Positions 15,754 to 24,369 of a DNA stretch of 64,000 nt are shown here, piece after piece. The position numbers were made by a program, and so were the translations under genes. The DNA is taken from contig JALCQM010000001.1 in NCBI GenBank assembly GCA_022651245.1, positions 1 to 64,000 of the forward strand, in the 5' to 3' direction. Position 1 is the stretch's first letter. Each line of letters begins with the position of its first letter. Below the pieces are notes generated by a model that had not been told where the DNA came from, did not search any database, and worked only from the letters and a program-made list of their open reading frames with translations. Origin of the DNA: Lactobacillus sp. GTDB lineage: Bacteria; Bacillota; Bacilli; Lactobacillales; Lactobacillaceae.

Positions 15754-17307
15754 TCAAAATGTGAATGGCTTGACCTGCCGCACCACGTCTACGACCGAGC
15801 CGTCGCGGCCTTCGACCACGGCGACAACGCGATCTTCCCATTGCAGTGGATCCGGCGCGCCAACTAAAGCATACGCCTTGTCACGCAAGGCTTCGATCGT
15901 GACGTGTTTGATGCCTGCCGCGTCGAGTTGCGCGATGATGTCAGGGCGGGCAGGGTTGACCGCGATGCCGTAATCGGTCACTAGCACATCGACGGCATCC
16001 CCTGGCGTGGTGACGGTGACCACCGAATCACACACCGTAGGCATCCGCCCGCGCGTCAGCGGCGTTACGATGATGCAACACTTAGCCCCTGCCGCCGTGT
16101 CTGGGTGGCCGCCGGGTGCGCCGCGCAAAACGCCGTCGGAACCGGTGACCACATTAACGTTGAAATCGACATCCACTTCCAGCGCCGATAACACCACGAA
16201 ATCGAGGTTGTTCACGAACGCCCCTTTGTTCCCCGGGTTGGCATACTGGTCGAGGCTGCACTCCAAATGCCGCGGTTCGCTGGCAAAATGCGCAATCGCC
16301 CCTTGGTCAAAATCCTGGGTATCCAAGATATACTTCACAAGTCCCTTATCCTGCAGGTCACAAATCGCCTTGCTAGTGCCTCCTAAGGCAAAACTCATCT
16401 TGATTTGCCGCGCCGTCATCGCTTGTTCCAAAAACCGATTAACGGCCAACGACGGACCACCGACCCCGGTTTGAAACGAAAAGCCGTCTTTAAAATCCGG
16501 GCTGGCCGCGATTACCTTGGCCACATCTTGGGCCATCATCAGCTCGCGGGGATCTTGGGTCATGCGCGCTTCTTTCGTCGCGATCTTGCTGGCATCCCCG
16601 ACTTGGTCGATCACGCACACCGCATCGACGTCGACCGCATTGATCGCGGCCGGTTCGTTGGGAAAATCCGCCAAGGTATCGGTAACCACGATCACGTGAT
16701 CGGCATAATGGGCGTCATCGATCGCAAATCCGAGTGAGCCACAGTTATTCTTGCCGTTGATCCCACTGGCGTTACCGAACTCATCGCTTGACGCCGCCGC
16801 CAAAAAGGCGATGTCGATATGCACTTCACCCGCGGCGATGGCCCTTGGCCGCCCGCCATGGCTGCGGATGACCGCCGGCGTTTTTAACTTACCGGCCGAA
16901 ATGGCTTCACCGATCACGCCGCGCACCCCGCTGGTTTGGACACCGGTAATCTGGCCATTTTCGATGTATTGGGCGAAGTTTGCTTGCGCGTCGCCTAAAG
17001 ACGTCGCGGCAACGGTGATGTCCTTGAGCCCTAAGTCTTCGATCAAGACCTTCGCGGCCAGGGCGGCTACCTTGTCACCATTGCGGTACTCGGTGTGGAA
17101 AGAAAAGGTCATCCCGTCATGGGCCCCACACGCCTCACACGCGGCCTTAAGGGAAGCGTATAACTTAGTGGCTTTAGGCTTGATTGCTTGGGTGATCGTC
17201 GGCGCCGCCTTGTGCAGGCGCTGACCGTCTCGCGCATACTTACCTTGATAAACAGGGCGGCCGGCTAAAACCGCCTCTGGAATCTCTCGTTTCACAGCAT
17301 TTAACAT
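15754..17307 (-). CDS. citF: Citrate lyase alpha subunit (citrate CoA-transferase)
   Basis: A 517-residue CitF, full length for the family. It exchanges acetyl for citryl on the acyl-carrier subunit. Recognisable segments include TFSFHTEYRNGDKVAALAAK, the GVRGVIGEAISAGKL region, FQTGVGGPSLAVNRFLEQAM, and GGHPDTAAGAKCCIIVTPLT near the C-terminus. ATG 17307 follows AAGGAGGAAG. It is the last gene of citD-citE-citF, separated from citE by 89 bases. The complex cleaves citrate to acetate and oxaloacetate in the cytoplasm. citX and citG, needed for prosthetic-group synthesis, are not in the window. Confidence 0.95.
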   Translation of the reverse strand: MLNAVKREIPEAVLAGRPVYQGKYARDGQRLHKAAPTITQAIKPKATKLYASLKAACEACGAHDGMTFSFHTEYRNGDKVAALAAKVLIEDLGLKDITVAATSLGDAQANFAQYIENGQITGVQTSGVRGVIGEAISAGKLKTPAVIRSHGGRPRAIAAGEVHIDIAFLAAASSDEFGNASGINGKNNCGSLGFAIDDAHYADHVIVVTDTLADFPNEPAAINAVDVDAVCVIDQVGDASKIATKEARMTQDPRELMMAQDVAKVIAASPDFKDGFSFQTGVGGPSLAVNRFLEQAMTARQIKMSFALGGTSKAICDLQDKGLVKYILDTQDFDQGAIAHFASEPRHLECSLDQYANPGNKGAFVNNLDFVVLSALEVDVDFNVNVVTGSDGVLRGAPGGHPDTAAGAKCCIIVTPLTRGRMPTVCDSVVTVTTPGDAVDVLVTDYGIAVNPARPDIIAQLDAAGIKHVTIEALRDKAYALVGAPDPLQWEDRVVAVVEGRDGSVVDVVRQVKPFTF

Positions 17308-17396
17308 GTCTTCCTCCTTGAAAAGAGTGTGTGCCGGCGCGCTTTTAGGTGCGCCCGCTGTCTTGTAGGCGGCACCGTTGCACCGGAAAACCCACT

Positions 17397-18308
17397 TTAC
17401 AGCTCTCCGTGGTAAATCCCGATTTCTTTGGCCTGCGCCAACACGCGCCGGGCATCGTCGAAGAATGGGACATCGACTAACTTGCCATCCACGGTATAGA
17501 CGCCAACGCCGGAATCTTGCTGGGCGTTGAACGACCGGATCAATTTTTCGGCATAGGCGATTTCGGCCTTGGTCGGTTCAAATGTCTGGTGCACGAAGGC
17601 GATCTGCCGCGGGTTGATCAAGCTCTTGCCATCGAAGCCGAGCTTGCGGGCTTGCAAGGTTTCCGCTTCGAAGCCAGCTTGGTCGTCTAAATTCGGCCAC
17701 ATGGTATCAAAACACTGGACACCCGCTGCTCGTGCCGCCATCACCACTTGGGAGCGGGCCACGAACATTTCGAGGCCGCCTTGTTCGATCTTGACGTGGA
17801 GGCTTTTGCGCAAGTCCCCTGCGGAAATCGCGGCGCCAAATAAGCGCTTGGACGCCGTACAGATCTCGTAGGCATGCATGATGCCAATCGGGCTTTCCAG
17901 CGCCGCCATCAACAACGTCCGCCCTGGGGTGACGCCGAATTCTTTTTCCGCAGCAGCCACCGCGTCTTCGACGGCGTGCACGTCCGCGGCACTTTCACAC
18001 TTGGCGATCCGGATGCCATCGACCCCGGCGGCCACGCACACCCGGACGTCTTCTTGCCAGTGCGGCGTGTCCAACCCATTGATGCGCACGATCACTTCGG
18101 TATCGCCATAGTCGATGTGCTTCAAGGCGTTGAAAAGGGAAAAGCGCGCGCTGTCTTTTTGGTTTTCGGCGACGGCGTCTTCTAAGTCCATGATGATGCT
18201 ATCGACGCCATAGATGTAGGCGTCTTTCAACAGGTTCGGCTTTTGTGCGTTCATGAACATCATGCTGCGACGAATACGCACTTTTTGTGGGGTTGGTCGT
18301 GGTATCAT
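17397..18308 (-). CDS. citE: Citrate lyase beta subunit (citryl-ACP lyase)
   Basis: A 303-residue HpcH/HpaI-type barrel, the size of CitE. Motifs include RIRRSMMFMNAQKPNLLKDA at the N-terminus, DSIIMDLEDAVAENQKDSAR (acidic Mg-binding loop), VIVRINGLDTPHW and LMAALESPIGIMHAYEI with the catalytic/metal Glu. It releases oxaloacetate from citryl-ACP. The ATG at 18308 overlaps the citD stop as ATGA, so I prefer it to the frame opening at 18323. Its operon position between citD and citF is standard. Confidence 0.95.
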   Translation of the reverse strand: MIPRPTPQKVRIRRSMMFMNAQKPNLLKDAYIYGVDSIIMDLEDAVAENQKDSARFSLFNALKHIDYGDTEVIVRINGLDTPHWQEDVRVCVAAGVDGIRIAKCESAADVHAVEDAVAAAEKEFGVTPGRTLLMAALESPIGIMHAYEICTASKRLFGAAISAGDLRKSLHVKIEQGGLEMFVARSQVVMAARAAGVQCFDTMWPNLDDQAGFEAETLQARKLGFDGKSLINPRQIAFVHQTFEPTKAEIAYAEKLIRSFNAQQDSGVGVYTVDGKLVDVPFFDDARRVLAQAKEIGIYHGEL

Positions 18309-18604
18309 GCGAGCACCCCCCAAGCGATCCCGGCGGCGCTAAGATCGGCGCTGCGGTACACCGCCGTTTCGATCCGCGCTTTCAACGTGCAATCCAAAGC
18401 GCCTTTGTCCACGATCGCCACTTCACCGCTAGTCACGCCGAGTCGCGCCAAGGTCGCTTCAGCCACCGCCTTGATTTGGCGGCCATACTGATTCAAAACG
18501 CTACTTTGAATGTCCAGCGTCAACTCGGCGGCTGGCCGTACGGTCACTTGGGCGTCGCTCGACTCCAAGGTTCCTGCGAGTGCTTCATGTTTTAGTTCCA
18601 TCAC
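18305..18604 (-). CDS. citD: Citrate lyase gamma subunit (acyl carrier protein)
   Basis: A 99-residue CitD. The N-terminal segment LAGTLESSDAQVTVRPA contains the serine that receives the 2'-(5''-phosphoribosyl)-3'-dephospho-CoA arm, and ALDCTLKARIETAVYR lies in the C-terminal half. ATG 18604 follows GAAGGAGGAAC. It is the first gene of the operon and overlaps citE. The CitC ligase across the divergent promoter would acetylate its prosthetic group. Confidence 0.93.
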   Translation of the reverse strand: MMELKHEALAGTLESSDAQVTVRPAAELTLDIQSSVLNQYGRQIKAVAEATLARLGVTSGEVAIVDKGALDCTLKARIETAVYRSADLSAAGIAWGVLA

Positions 18605-18670
18605 GAGTTCCTCCTTCTTGCTACCCTTTTATCTAACGGCGTTGCCCGCCAGAAGTAAAAGTCGCAAAGC

Positions 18671-18698
18671 GCATGGCTGACCATGCCAATTCGGCATG
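18671..18698. promoter_or_regulatory. Overlapping palindromes in the citD/citR divergent promoter
   Basis: Half-sites GCATGG (18671-18676), CCATGC (18681-18686, overlapping CATGCC) and GGCATG (18693-18698) form two overlapping inverted repeats with 4- and 5-nt spacers. A TATACT -10 for citR follows at 18731-18736. The position suits binding by the adjacent LysR protein. Confidence 0.55.
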
Positions 18699-18770
18699 CA
18701 CCACTAGGTAAAATCGCCGGCCGGATGCGGTATACTGAACCTAAATCAGGCGTAAAAGGAATGATACTCA

Positions 18771-19619
18771 ATGGATGAACGCGATTTCACCTTATTGCTG
18801 ACGTTGGCGCAAACGCAAAACATCACGCACGCGGCGGAAAAGCTCTACCAATCTCAATCTTCGCTGTCCAAACGGCTGACCGCCTTGGAAACCCAGCTTG
18901 GCGCGACGCTATTCGTCCGCGACCGCAAAGGTATCCGCCTCACCGCCCAAGGCGACATCGTCGTACGGCGGATCCAGCAAGCACAACACCAACTAGACGA
19001 CATGCGCCGCGAATTGGCGCTTGCCGAGCACGTGGTCGCCGGGCACATTCGTCTCGGGGTGTCCGTCAACTACGCGCGCTACCTGTTGCCGGATGTCTTG
19101 GCCAGCTTCATGGCCGCCTATCCGCACGTCGCCGTGCACGTCACCAGCGGCGACTCGCGGGCGCTATACCGCCGCTTGCTGAACGGCGACTTAGACGGGG
19201 CGATCTTGCGCGGCGACTTCGCCTGGCCCGGCGTGAAACAATTGTTACAACGCGAGGCGTTGTGCGTGATCAAGCCGGTCCAAGCGTCACCCGACCTCCC
19301 TTACATCGGCCGCAAAACGGACTTGGGGATGGCGCACCAGATCAACCAATGGTTCCGCGAAAATGCCATCCCCCGTCCCGAACCTGAGCGGTACGTCGAT
19401 GACCTCGCGACCTGCGTGGCCTTGGTGCAACGCGGGCGCGGGTGGGCCTTGGTGCCAGAAATCGCGTTGGCAGACTTTACCGGCCAGGTGACTGCCGCGC
19501 ATTTTGCCAATGGGGAACCCTTCGAGCGCTCCACCTACTTGATGCTCCCAACGGCCTTGGCGGCGCAACCACAGATTAAGGCCTTCACGCAAACGCTGAC
19601 CCAAGCCAGAAAGGACTAA
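18771..19619 (+). CDS. citR: LysR family regulator of the citrate lyase locus
   Basis: A 282-residue LysR protein. The HTH lies at residues 1-60 (FTLLLTLAQTQNITHAAEKL, QSQSSLSKRLTALETQLGAT). The effector domain has GHIRLGVSVNYARYLLPDVL and LVQRGRGWALVPEIALADF. It is divergent from citDEF and only 5 bases from citC, so control of citrate fermentation is very likely. CitR is the name used for such regulators in lactic acid bacteria; the orthology is inferred from context. AAAAGGAATG precedes the ATG. Confidence 0.85.
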   Translation: MDERDFTLLLTLAQTQNITHAAEKLYQSQSSLSKRLTALETQLGATLFVRDRKGIRLTAQGDIVVRRIQQAQHQLDDMRRELALAEHVVAGHIRLGVSVNYARYLLPDVLASFMAAYPHVAVHVTSGDSRALYRRLLNGDLDGAILRGDFAWPGVKQLLQREALCVIKPVQASPDLPYIGRKTDLGMAHQINQWFRENAIPRPEPERYVDDLATCVALVQRGRGWALVPEIALADFTGQVTAAHFANGEPFERSTYLMLPTALAAQPQIKAFTQTLTQARKD

Positions 19620-19624
19620 TTGCG

Positions 19625-20659
19625 ATGCCTCCAGAAATCATGACGATCTATCCCAACGACCACCACGGGCTGGCCTTGGTCGACAGCTTGTTGGCCGCCG
19701 AAGGCATCACCCGCGACGGCAACCTCGATTACACCTGTGCCTTATTGCAAGGGTCGGTCATCGTCGCCACCGGCAGCCTATTCAAAAACACGTTACGCTG
19801 CGTGGCAGTCAGCGCGGCGCACCAAGGCGAAGGCTTGATGAACCAGTTGGTTTCCCACTTGATTGCCACCGCGCAAACTCGCGGCGCCACCCACCTTTTC
19901 GTCTACACCAAGGTCAAAGCGGCCAAGCACTTCGCCGACTTAGGCTTCCACGAAATCGCCCGCGTCGGGGAGCAGTTGGTGTTTTTGGAAAACCGACTGC
20001 ACGGCTTTGCGCAGTATCGCCAGGCGCTAACGCCTAGCGCCAAGCGGCCCGCCGCGGCCATCGTGATGAACGCCAACCCTTTTTCCAATGGGCACCGGTA
20101 CTTGATCGAACAAGCCGCAAAAGCTAATGCCGTCGTTCACCTCTTCATGGTGTCCGATGACGCCAGCTTGATTCCGTATGCTGTTCGCAAACAGCTGATC
20201 TTAGCCGGGATCGCAGACCTCCCCAACGTGATTCCCCACGACACCGGTGACTATTTGATCTCTAGCGCCACGTTCCCTAGTTATTTTCTCCAAGACAGCG
20301 AGTTGGTGATCCGCACCCAAGCCGCCTTAGACGCGCAGCTGTTCCTACAGATCGCCACCACTTTAAGCATCACCCGCCGCTATGTCGGCACCGAGCCGAC
20401 CAGCACCGTCACCGGCTTATACAACCAAGTCCTGCAAGCGACGCTGCCAGCTGCCGGCGTTGACTTAACGGTGGTCCCGCGGCTGACGCAAGCCGGCCAG
20501 CCGATCAGCGCGTCGAACATCCGCCAAGCGCTACACAACGGTGATCTCGCCGCGATCCGCCCCTGGGTGCCGGCCACCACCTACGCCTTTTTCGCCAGCG
20601 CCGCTGGACAGGCCGTGATCGCTAAACTCCAAGAGGCCAATGCGGTCAAGCATTACTAA
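19625..20659 (+). CDS. citC: [Citrate (pro-3S)-lyase] ligase
   Basis: A 344-residue CitC. An N-terminal GNAT-like domain (about 1-125; LRCVAVSAAHQGEGLMNQLV) is followed by a nucleotidyltransferase-fold ligase domain starting at IVMNANPFSNGHRYLIEQAA, where the NxNPFTxGHxYL motif binds ATP. The C-terminal SASNIRQALHNGD resembles the ISxSxVR motif of this superfamily. It acetylates the prosthetic thiol of CitD using acetate and ATP, activating the lyase. It follows citR with a 5-base gap and is probably co-transcribed with it. Confidence 0.93.
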   Translation: MPPEIMTIYPNDHHGLALVDSLLAAEGITRDGNLDYTCALLQGSVIVATGSLFKNTLRCVAVSAAHQGEGLMNQLVSHLIATAQTRGATHLFVYTKVKAAKHFADLGFHEIARVGEQLVFLENRLHGFAQYRQALTPSAKRPAAAIVMNANPFSNGHRYLIEQAAKANAVVHLFMVSDDASLIPYAVRKQLILAGIADLPNVIPHDTGDYLISSATFPSYFLQDSELVIRTQAALDAQLFLQIATTLSITRRYVGTEPTSTVTGLYNQVLQATLPAAGVDLTVVPRLTQAGQPISASNIRQALHNGDLAAIRPWVPATTYAFFASAAGQAVIAKLQEANAVKHY

Positions 20660-20704
20660 TCGCACTAGTGTATACTCAGCCCATATATAGGAGGGGTAAC
20701 TAAT

Positions 20705-21307
20705 ATGGGTAAATCTGTCATCACTGGTCTGTTGGCACTCAGCTTAAGCATGACTTTAGCCGCGTGCGGCAGCCAATCCGAGAACACCAGTAGCAGCACT
20801 CAAAACAGCCGCATCGTCAAAAAGGCAGACACGGTTTCTGGCCGCCAAAGTACCACGTCTGGTGAAAGCGCGACGGCCAGCAGCCAAGCAACGACACCAT
20901 GGAACGCGGCCAAAGCCTCGCAACTTGCCAGCTTCATGGCCAGTTGGGGCCAATCGATGGGCCAACAATACAAGTCGTACGCGCCTGGCAACAGCGTCGA
21001 TTTCTACGGGGTACAAGAACCCGATGACCTCACTCGCATGGCCCCAGCCGTCGACGAGCAAAAGATCAGCATCGCCTGGTCGAACACCGGTGAAATGGGG
21101 ACTGAGTATGCCTTAGTCGCAGTCTATTCGGACGCCGAAACGGCCCCGTATGCCGGAAAGCACCTTTACTTCTTCACCTTGCGCCACGGCCAGCCCGTGG
21201 TCTTGATTACCATGCAAAACCAAGGCAACGAAAACAATTGGCTATACTTCAAACCCACCGCCAACACCGACCTACAAAACGGCTTCGCTAAAATCGTCAA
21301 CAGTTGA
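20705..21307 (+). CDS. DUF4767-type lipoprotein
   Basis: A 200-residue predicted lipoprotein. The signal peptide (residues 1-21) ends in the lipobox LAAC. A Ser/Thr-rich linker spans about 22-62. The globular domain begins PWNAAKASQLASFMASWGQS and continues to YFKPTANTDLQNGFAKIVN, matching the DUF4767 proteins common in lactobacilli. The function is unknown; it should sit on the outer face of the membrane. ATG 20705 has TAGGAGGGG upstream. It stands alone between citC and a 355-bp intergenic region. Confidence 0.8.
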   Translation: MGKSVITGLLALSLSMTLAACGSQSENTSSSTQNSRIVKKADTVSGRQSTTSGESATASSQATTPWNAAKASQLASFMASWGQSMGQQYKSYAPGNSVDFYGVQEPDDLTRMAPAVDEQKISIAWSNTGEMGTEYALVAVYSDAETAPYAGKHLYFFTLRHGQPVVLITMQNQGNENNWLYFKPTANTDLQNGFAKIVNS

Positions 21308-21662
21308 GCGCGGTCAGCAGCTAGGCGCTACGGGTCGGGGATGGCGACTGGCGTATCGGACTACTTCCGCCCCATCATCGCGGAAGCAGTCCTAGCGCAC
21401 ATATTGGCCTCGTGCTCGTTCGCAAGTATTCAAGCGTTATTAACCATTTTTTAATCAGGTCCTCATGTGCCGGCCATCCCCGCCCCGGCAAAGAAGAAGC
21501 TTATTGGCGATGGTTGTGAATAAGTTAATTTCCGTGATATTGCTAGTTTTTAAGCCAAAACGGTCCCACAAGGAGACCAATTGCGTTACAATATTCTTGT
21601 AACCGCAAACATTCTAACGATCCGACACCCCAAGCGCCGGATCTCCCAAGGAGGAACTATGT
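21308..21662 (+). promoter_or_regulatory. 355-bp intergenic region with a strong hairpin and a promoter palindrome upstream of the aldehyde dehydrogenase gene
   Basis: No gene is supported here. At 21358-21392 the arms GGACTACTTCCGC and GCGGAAGCAGTCC (one A/C mismatch) enclose a 9-nt loop without a T-run. At 21581-21608 the arms TTGCGTTACAA and TTGTAACCGCAA form an operator-like inverted repeat containing TACAAT (21587-21592), a plausible -10 for the downstream gene. A further GATCCG/CGGATC pair lies close to the ribosome site. Confidence 0.45.
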
Positions 21663-23033
21663 ATGGCTTACAAGACCATTAACCCCTATACCAATGAAAC
21701 ACTGAAGACATATCCTAACGCGACGGATGCGGAACTTGAATCCGCCCTCGCGACGGGCCACGCGTTGTATCAAACCTGGCGCAACGAGACACCCGCCAGC
21801 CGCCAACCCGTTTTACACAAAGTGGCAGAACTAATGCGAGCGGAAAAAACGCCGCTAGCGGAAACCATCACCAAAGAAATGGGCAAGCTGATCGGTGAAG
21901 CTGAGGCTGAAGTCGACTTGTGTGCTGACATCGCAGATTACTTCGCTGAACACGGTGCCGACTTCCTCGCGCCGACGGACCTACCGACAGACGCCGGGAA
22001 AGCCTACTACGTCAAGCAAGCCGTCGGTGTTTTGGTCATGGTTGAGCCGTGGAACTTCCCTTACTATCAGATCATGCGGGTGTTTGCCCCGAACTACATC
22101 GTCGGTAACCCGATGATCTTGAAGCACGCCTCGAACACGCCAAGTTGTGCTGCGGCCTTCGCAGACCTAGTCTCCCGGGCTGGTGCCCCTGCAGGCAGCT
22201 TGACCAACTTGTTCATCAGCTACGACCAAGTCAGCAAAGCGATCGCCGACCCCCGTGTGGCTGGGGTCGCATTGACCGGGTCCGAACGCGGCGGCGCTGC
22301 CGTGGCGCAAGAAGCCGGCGCGAACTTGAAGAAGTCGACAATGGAACTCGGCGGTAACGACGCCTTCGTGATTTTGGATGACGCTGACTGGGATCTGGTC
22401 AAGTCTTTGGCCGTCGACGCCCGCTTATTCAACGCCGGCCAAGTTTGCTCGGCGTCCAAGCGCTTCATCGTGGCAGCAGACAAGTACGATGAATTCGTCG
22501 CCTTCATGACCCAAGAATTCGCCAAGGTCAAGCCAGGGGACCCGTTGGACCGCAACACTACCCTCGCCCCGCTGTCTTCAGCGAGTGCCAAGACCAAGTT
22601 GCAAAAACAAGTCGACGCAGCCGTGGCGGCAGGTGCCACTGTGGCATACGGTAACGAACCCGTCGACTTGCCTGGGCAATTCTTCCCGGCGACGATCCTG
22701 ACGAACATCACCAAAGACAACCCAGCTTATAATGAAGAAATGTTTGGTCCAGTAGCGGCAATCTACAAGGCCGACACCGAAGCAGACGCAATCGCTTTGG
22801 CCAACGACTCCAGCTACGGCCTAGGCTCCACCGTCTTTTCCAAAGACCCACAACATGCCGATGCCGTGGCGCGGCAAATTGAAGCGGGGATGACCACGAT
22901 CAACCGTGCTTGGATCACCGCACCAGAATTGCCATTTGGCGGGGTCAAGAACTCTGGTTACGGCCGTGAGCTTTATCAACTCGGCTTAGACGCTTTCGTC
23001 AACGAGCATTTGATCTTGAATGCAGAGGCCTAG
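21663..23033 (+). CDS. NAD(P)-dependent aldehyde dehydrogenase, succinate-semialdehyde dehydrogenase type
   Basis: A 456-residue aldehyde dehydrogenase. Motifs include VEPWNFPYYQIMRVFAPN, ALTGSERGGAAVAQEA (cofactor fold), the catalytic Glu in STMELGGNDAFVIL, and the catalytic Cys in FNAGQVCSASKRFIVA. The C-terminal PFGGVKNSGYGRELYQLGLD is typical of the short bacterial GabD/Sad group that oxidises succinate semialdehyde. The physiological aldehyde is not certain. ATG 21663 follows AAGGAGG; an out-of-frame ATG lies 4 bases before it. A palindrome overlaps the likely -10, suggesting repression. It is monocistronic. Confidence 0.88.
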   Translation: MAYKTINPYTNETLKTYPNATDAELESALATGHALYQTWRNETPASRQPVLHKVAELMRAEKTPLAETITKEMGKLIGEAEAEVDLCADIADYFAEHGADFLAPTDLPTDAGKAYYVKQAVGVLVMVEPWNFPYYQIMRVFAPNYIVGNPMILKHASNTPSCAAAFADLVSRAGAPAGSLTNLFISYDQVSKAIADPRVAGVALTGSERGGAAVAQEAGANLKKSTMELGGNDAFVILDDADWDLVKSLAVDARLFNAGQVCSASKRFIVAADKYDEFVAFMTQEFAKVKPGDPLDRNTTLAPLSSASAKTKLQKQVDAAVAAGATVAYGNEPVDLPGQFFPATILTNITKDNPAYNEEMFGPVAAIYKADTEADAIALANDSSYGLGSTVFSKDPQHADAVARQIEAGMTTINRAWITAPELPFGGVKNSGYGRELYQLGLDAFVNEHLILNAEA

Positions 23034-23343
23034 ACTTTTCATTACAATTATGATATTAGCATTATCTTTTCAGAAAATGCGGACAGGACGAGGCGAACGT
23101 GGTAAGCTGTAAGCGTGGTCCGTAATCTGCCACGTATTAATCAATTCGTCATTTCATGCGCGCCACCTCCAAGCCGGGAGGTGGCCTTTTTTTTGTATTT
23201 ACCCGCAAATACAACGAAATCGATTAAATTTACAGCCTAAACCAAAGCCTCACCAAATCGATACAGATGGTGAGGCGTTTTTTTACATGTGGCAGGTATC
23301 GTAGGAACTGTTCCAGAAAACAGCGACCTAAAGGAGAGTCATC
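23034..23343 (+). terminator. 310-bp intergenic region with two successive terminators
   Basis: The first hairpin pairs GCCACCTCC (23162-23170) with GGAGGTGGC (23177-23185), then eight Ts; it lies 130 bases after the dehydrogenase stop. An earlier ACGTGG/CCACGT pair (23097-23102 with 23130-23135) sits in that 3' region. The second hairpin pairs GCCTCACCA (23247-23255) with TGGTGAGGC (23268-23276), then seven Ts, and lies only 60 bases before phnD, so it could act as a leader attenuator. No ORF is evident. Confidence 0.8.
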
Positions 23344-24366
23344 ATGAAAAAGTTACCCCTTGCCTTCGCGGCATTCGCATTGATCACGACCGGTGTTTTA
23401 GCAGGCTGTTCGAGCAAAAAGGCCTCGGCTAAGGACCAAAAGCCGCTGACCATGGTCTTTTATCCCAATGAAAGTGCTAAGTCCTTCGCCCCATCGCGCC
23501 AAGCATTACAAAAGCAACTGGAAAAAGCGACCGGTCGCACCGTCAAGATGCAAACCACGACCGATTATAACGTGGCGATCCAAGCCTTGGCCTCTGGGAA
23601 GGCGCAGTTGGCGACCTTCGGGGCCAGCGGCTACATCCACGCCCACAGCCTCAACAAAAACGTGGTGCCGATCGCCGCGATTTCCGGCCCTAAAGGTACG
23701 TTAGATGGTGCCGCTTACCGCTCCTACTTGATGGTACCGGCGGACAAAGCGGCCCAATACAAAGTCGGTGACAAGTACAGCGTCGCCAAACTCAAAGGCG
23801 GCCGCTTCAGCTTCGTCTCCAATACTTCGACGTCTGGGTTTGCCATTCCTAGCACTAGCCTCAGCCGCGCCTTCGGGATCAAAGACACGCACCTGTTGGA
23901 GAAATCCGGCCCGTACTTCTCCAAAGTCTTGTACGGCGGCTCCCACCAAGGGAGTGCGGTGAACTTGTTCAAGGGCGATGTCGATGCCGCGGCGTTTGAC
24001 GACACCGACCTGCGTCCTTACCTGGACGTCACCAAAGGCGACTACGATACCGCTGGTTCCGAATTCACCGTCAAGCAAAACGCGCCAGAACCTTTCCAAG
24101 GGCTGGCCGGTAAAAAAGCCGTCGCGATCGCCGTCTTACCGGTGCAACGCGAACCGTGGGTAGTCAACACTAAGGCCTTAGATAAAGGCACGGTCACCAA
24201 GTTGAAGAAGCTCCTTTTCTCTAAGCAATTCAACAACGATAAGGACTTGTTCTCGCCTGAAGGGGCCAAGAACCCGAAGTTGTTCATCAAGGCGACGCCA
24301 GAAACTAAGCTGGTGCCGGTCGATGACAAGTGGTACCAACCAACTCACAAACTGATTGGGATGTAG
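23344..24366 (+). CDS. phnD: Phosphonate ABC transporter substrate-binding lipoprotein
   Basis: A 340-residue lipoprotein with signal peptide and lipobox LAGC (Cys21). The mature part has the PhnD/PstS-like fold features PLTMVFYPNESAKSFAPSRQ, QALASGKAQLATFGASGYI and RFSFVSNTSTSGFAIPS (anion-binding loop). It should capture a phosphonate, most likely 2-aminoethylphosphonate given the phnXW genes downstream. ATG 23344 follows AAAGGAG. It is the first of six tightly packed genes, phnD-C-E-E-X-W. Confidence 0.9.
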   Translation: MKKLPLAFAAFALITTGVLAGCSSKKASAKDQKPLTMVFYPNESAKSFAPSRQALQKQLEKATGRTVKMQTTTDYNVAIQALASGKAQLATFGASGYIHAHSLNKNVVPIAAISGPKGTLDGAAYRSYLMVPADKAAQYKVGDKYSVAKLKGGRFSFVSNTSTSGFAIPSTSLSRAFGIKDTHLLEKSGPYFSKVLYGGSHQGSAVNLFKGDVDAAAFDDTDLRPYLDVTKGDYDTAGSEFTVKQNAPEPFQGLAGKKAVAIAVLPVQREPWVVNTKALDKGTVTKLKKLLFSKQFNNDKDLFSPEGAKNPKLFIKATPETKLVPVDDKWYQPTHKLIGM

Positions 24367-24369
24367 CCT

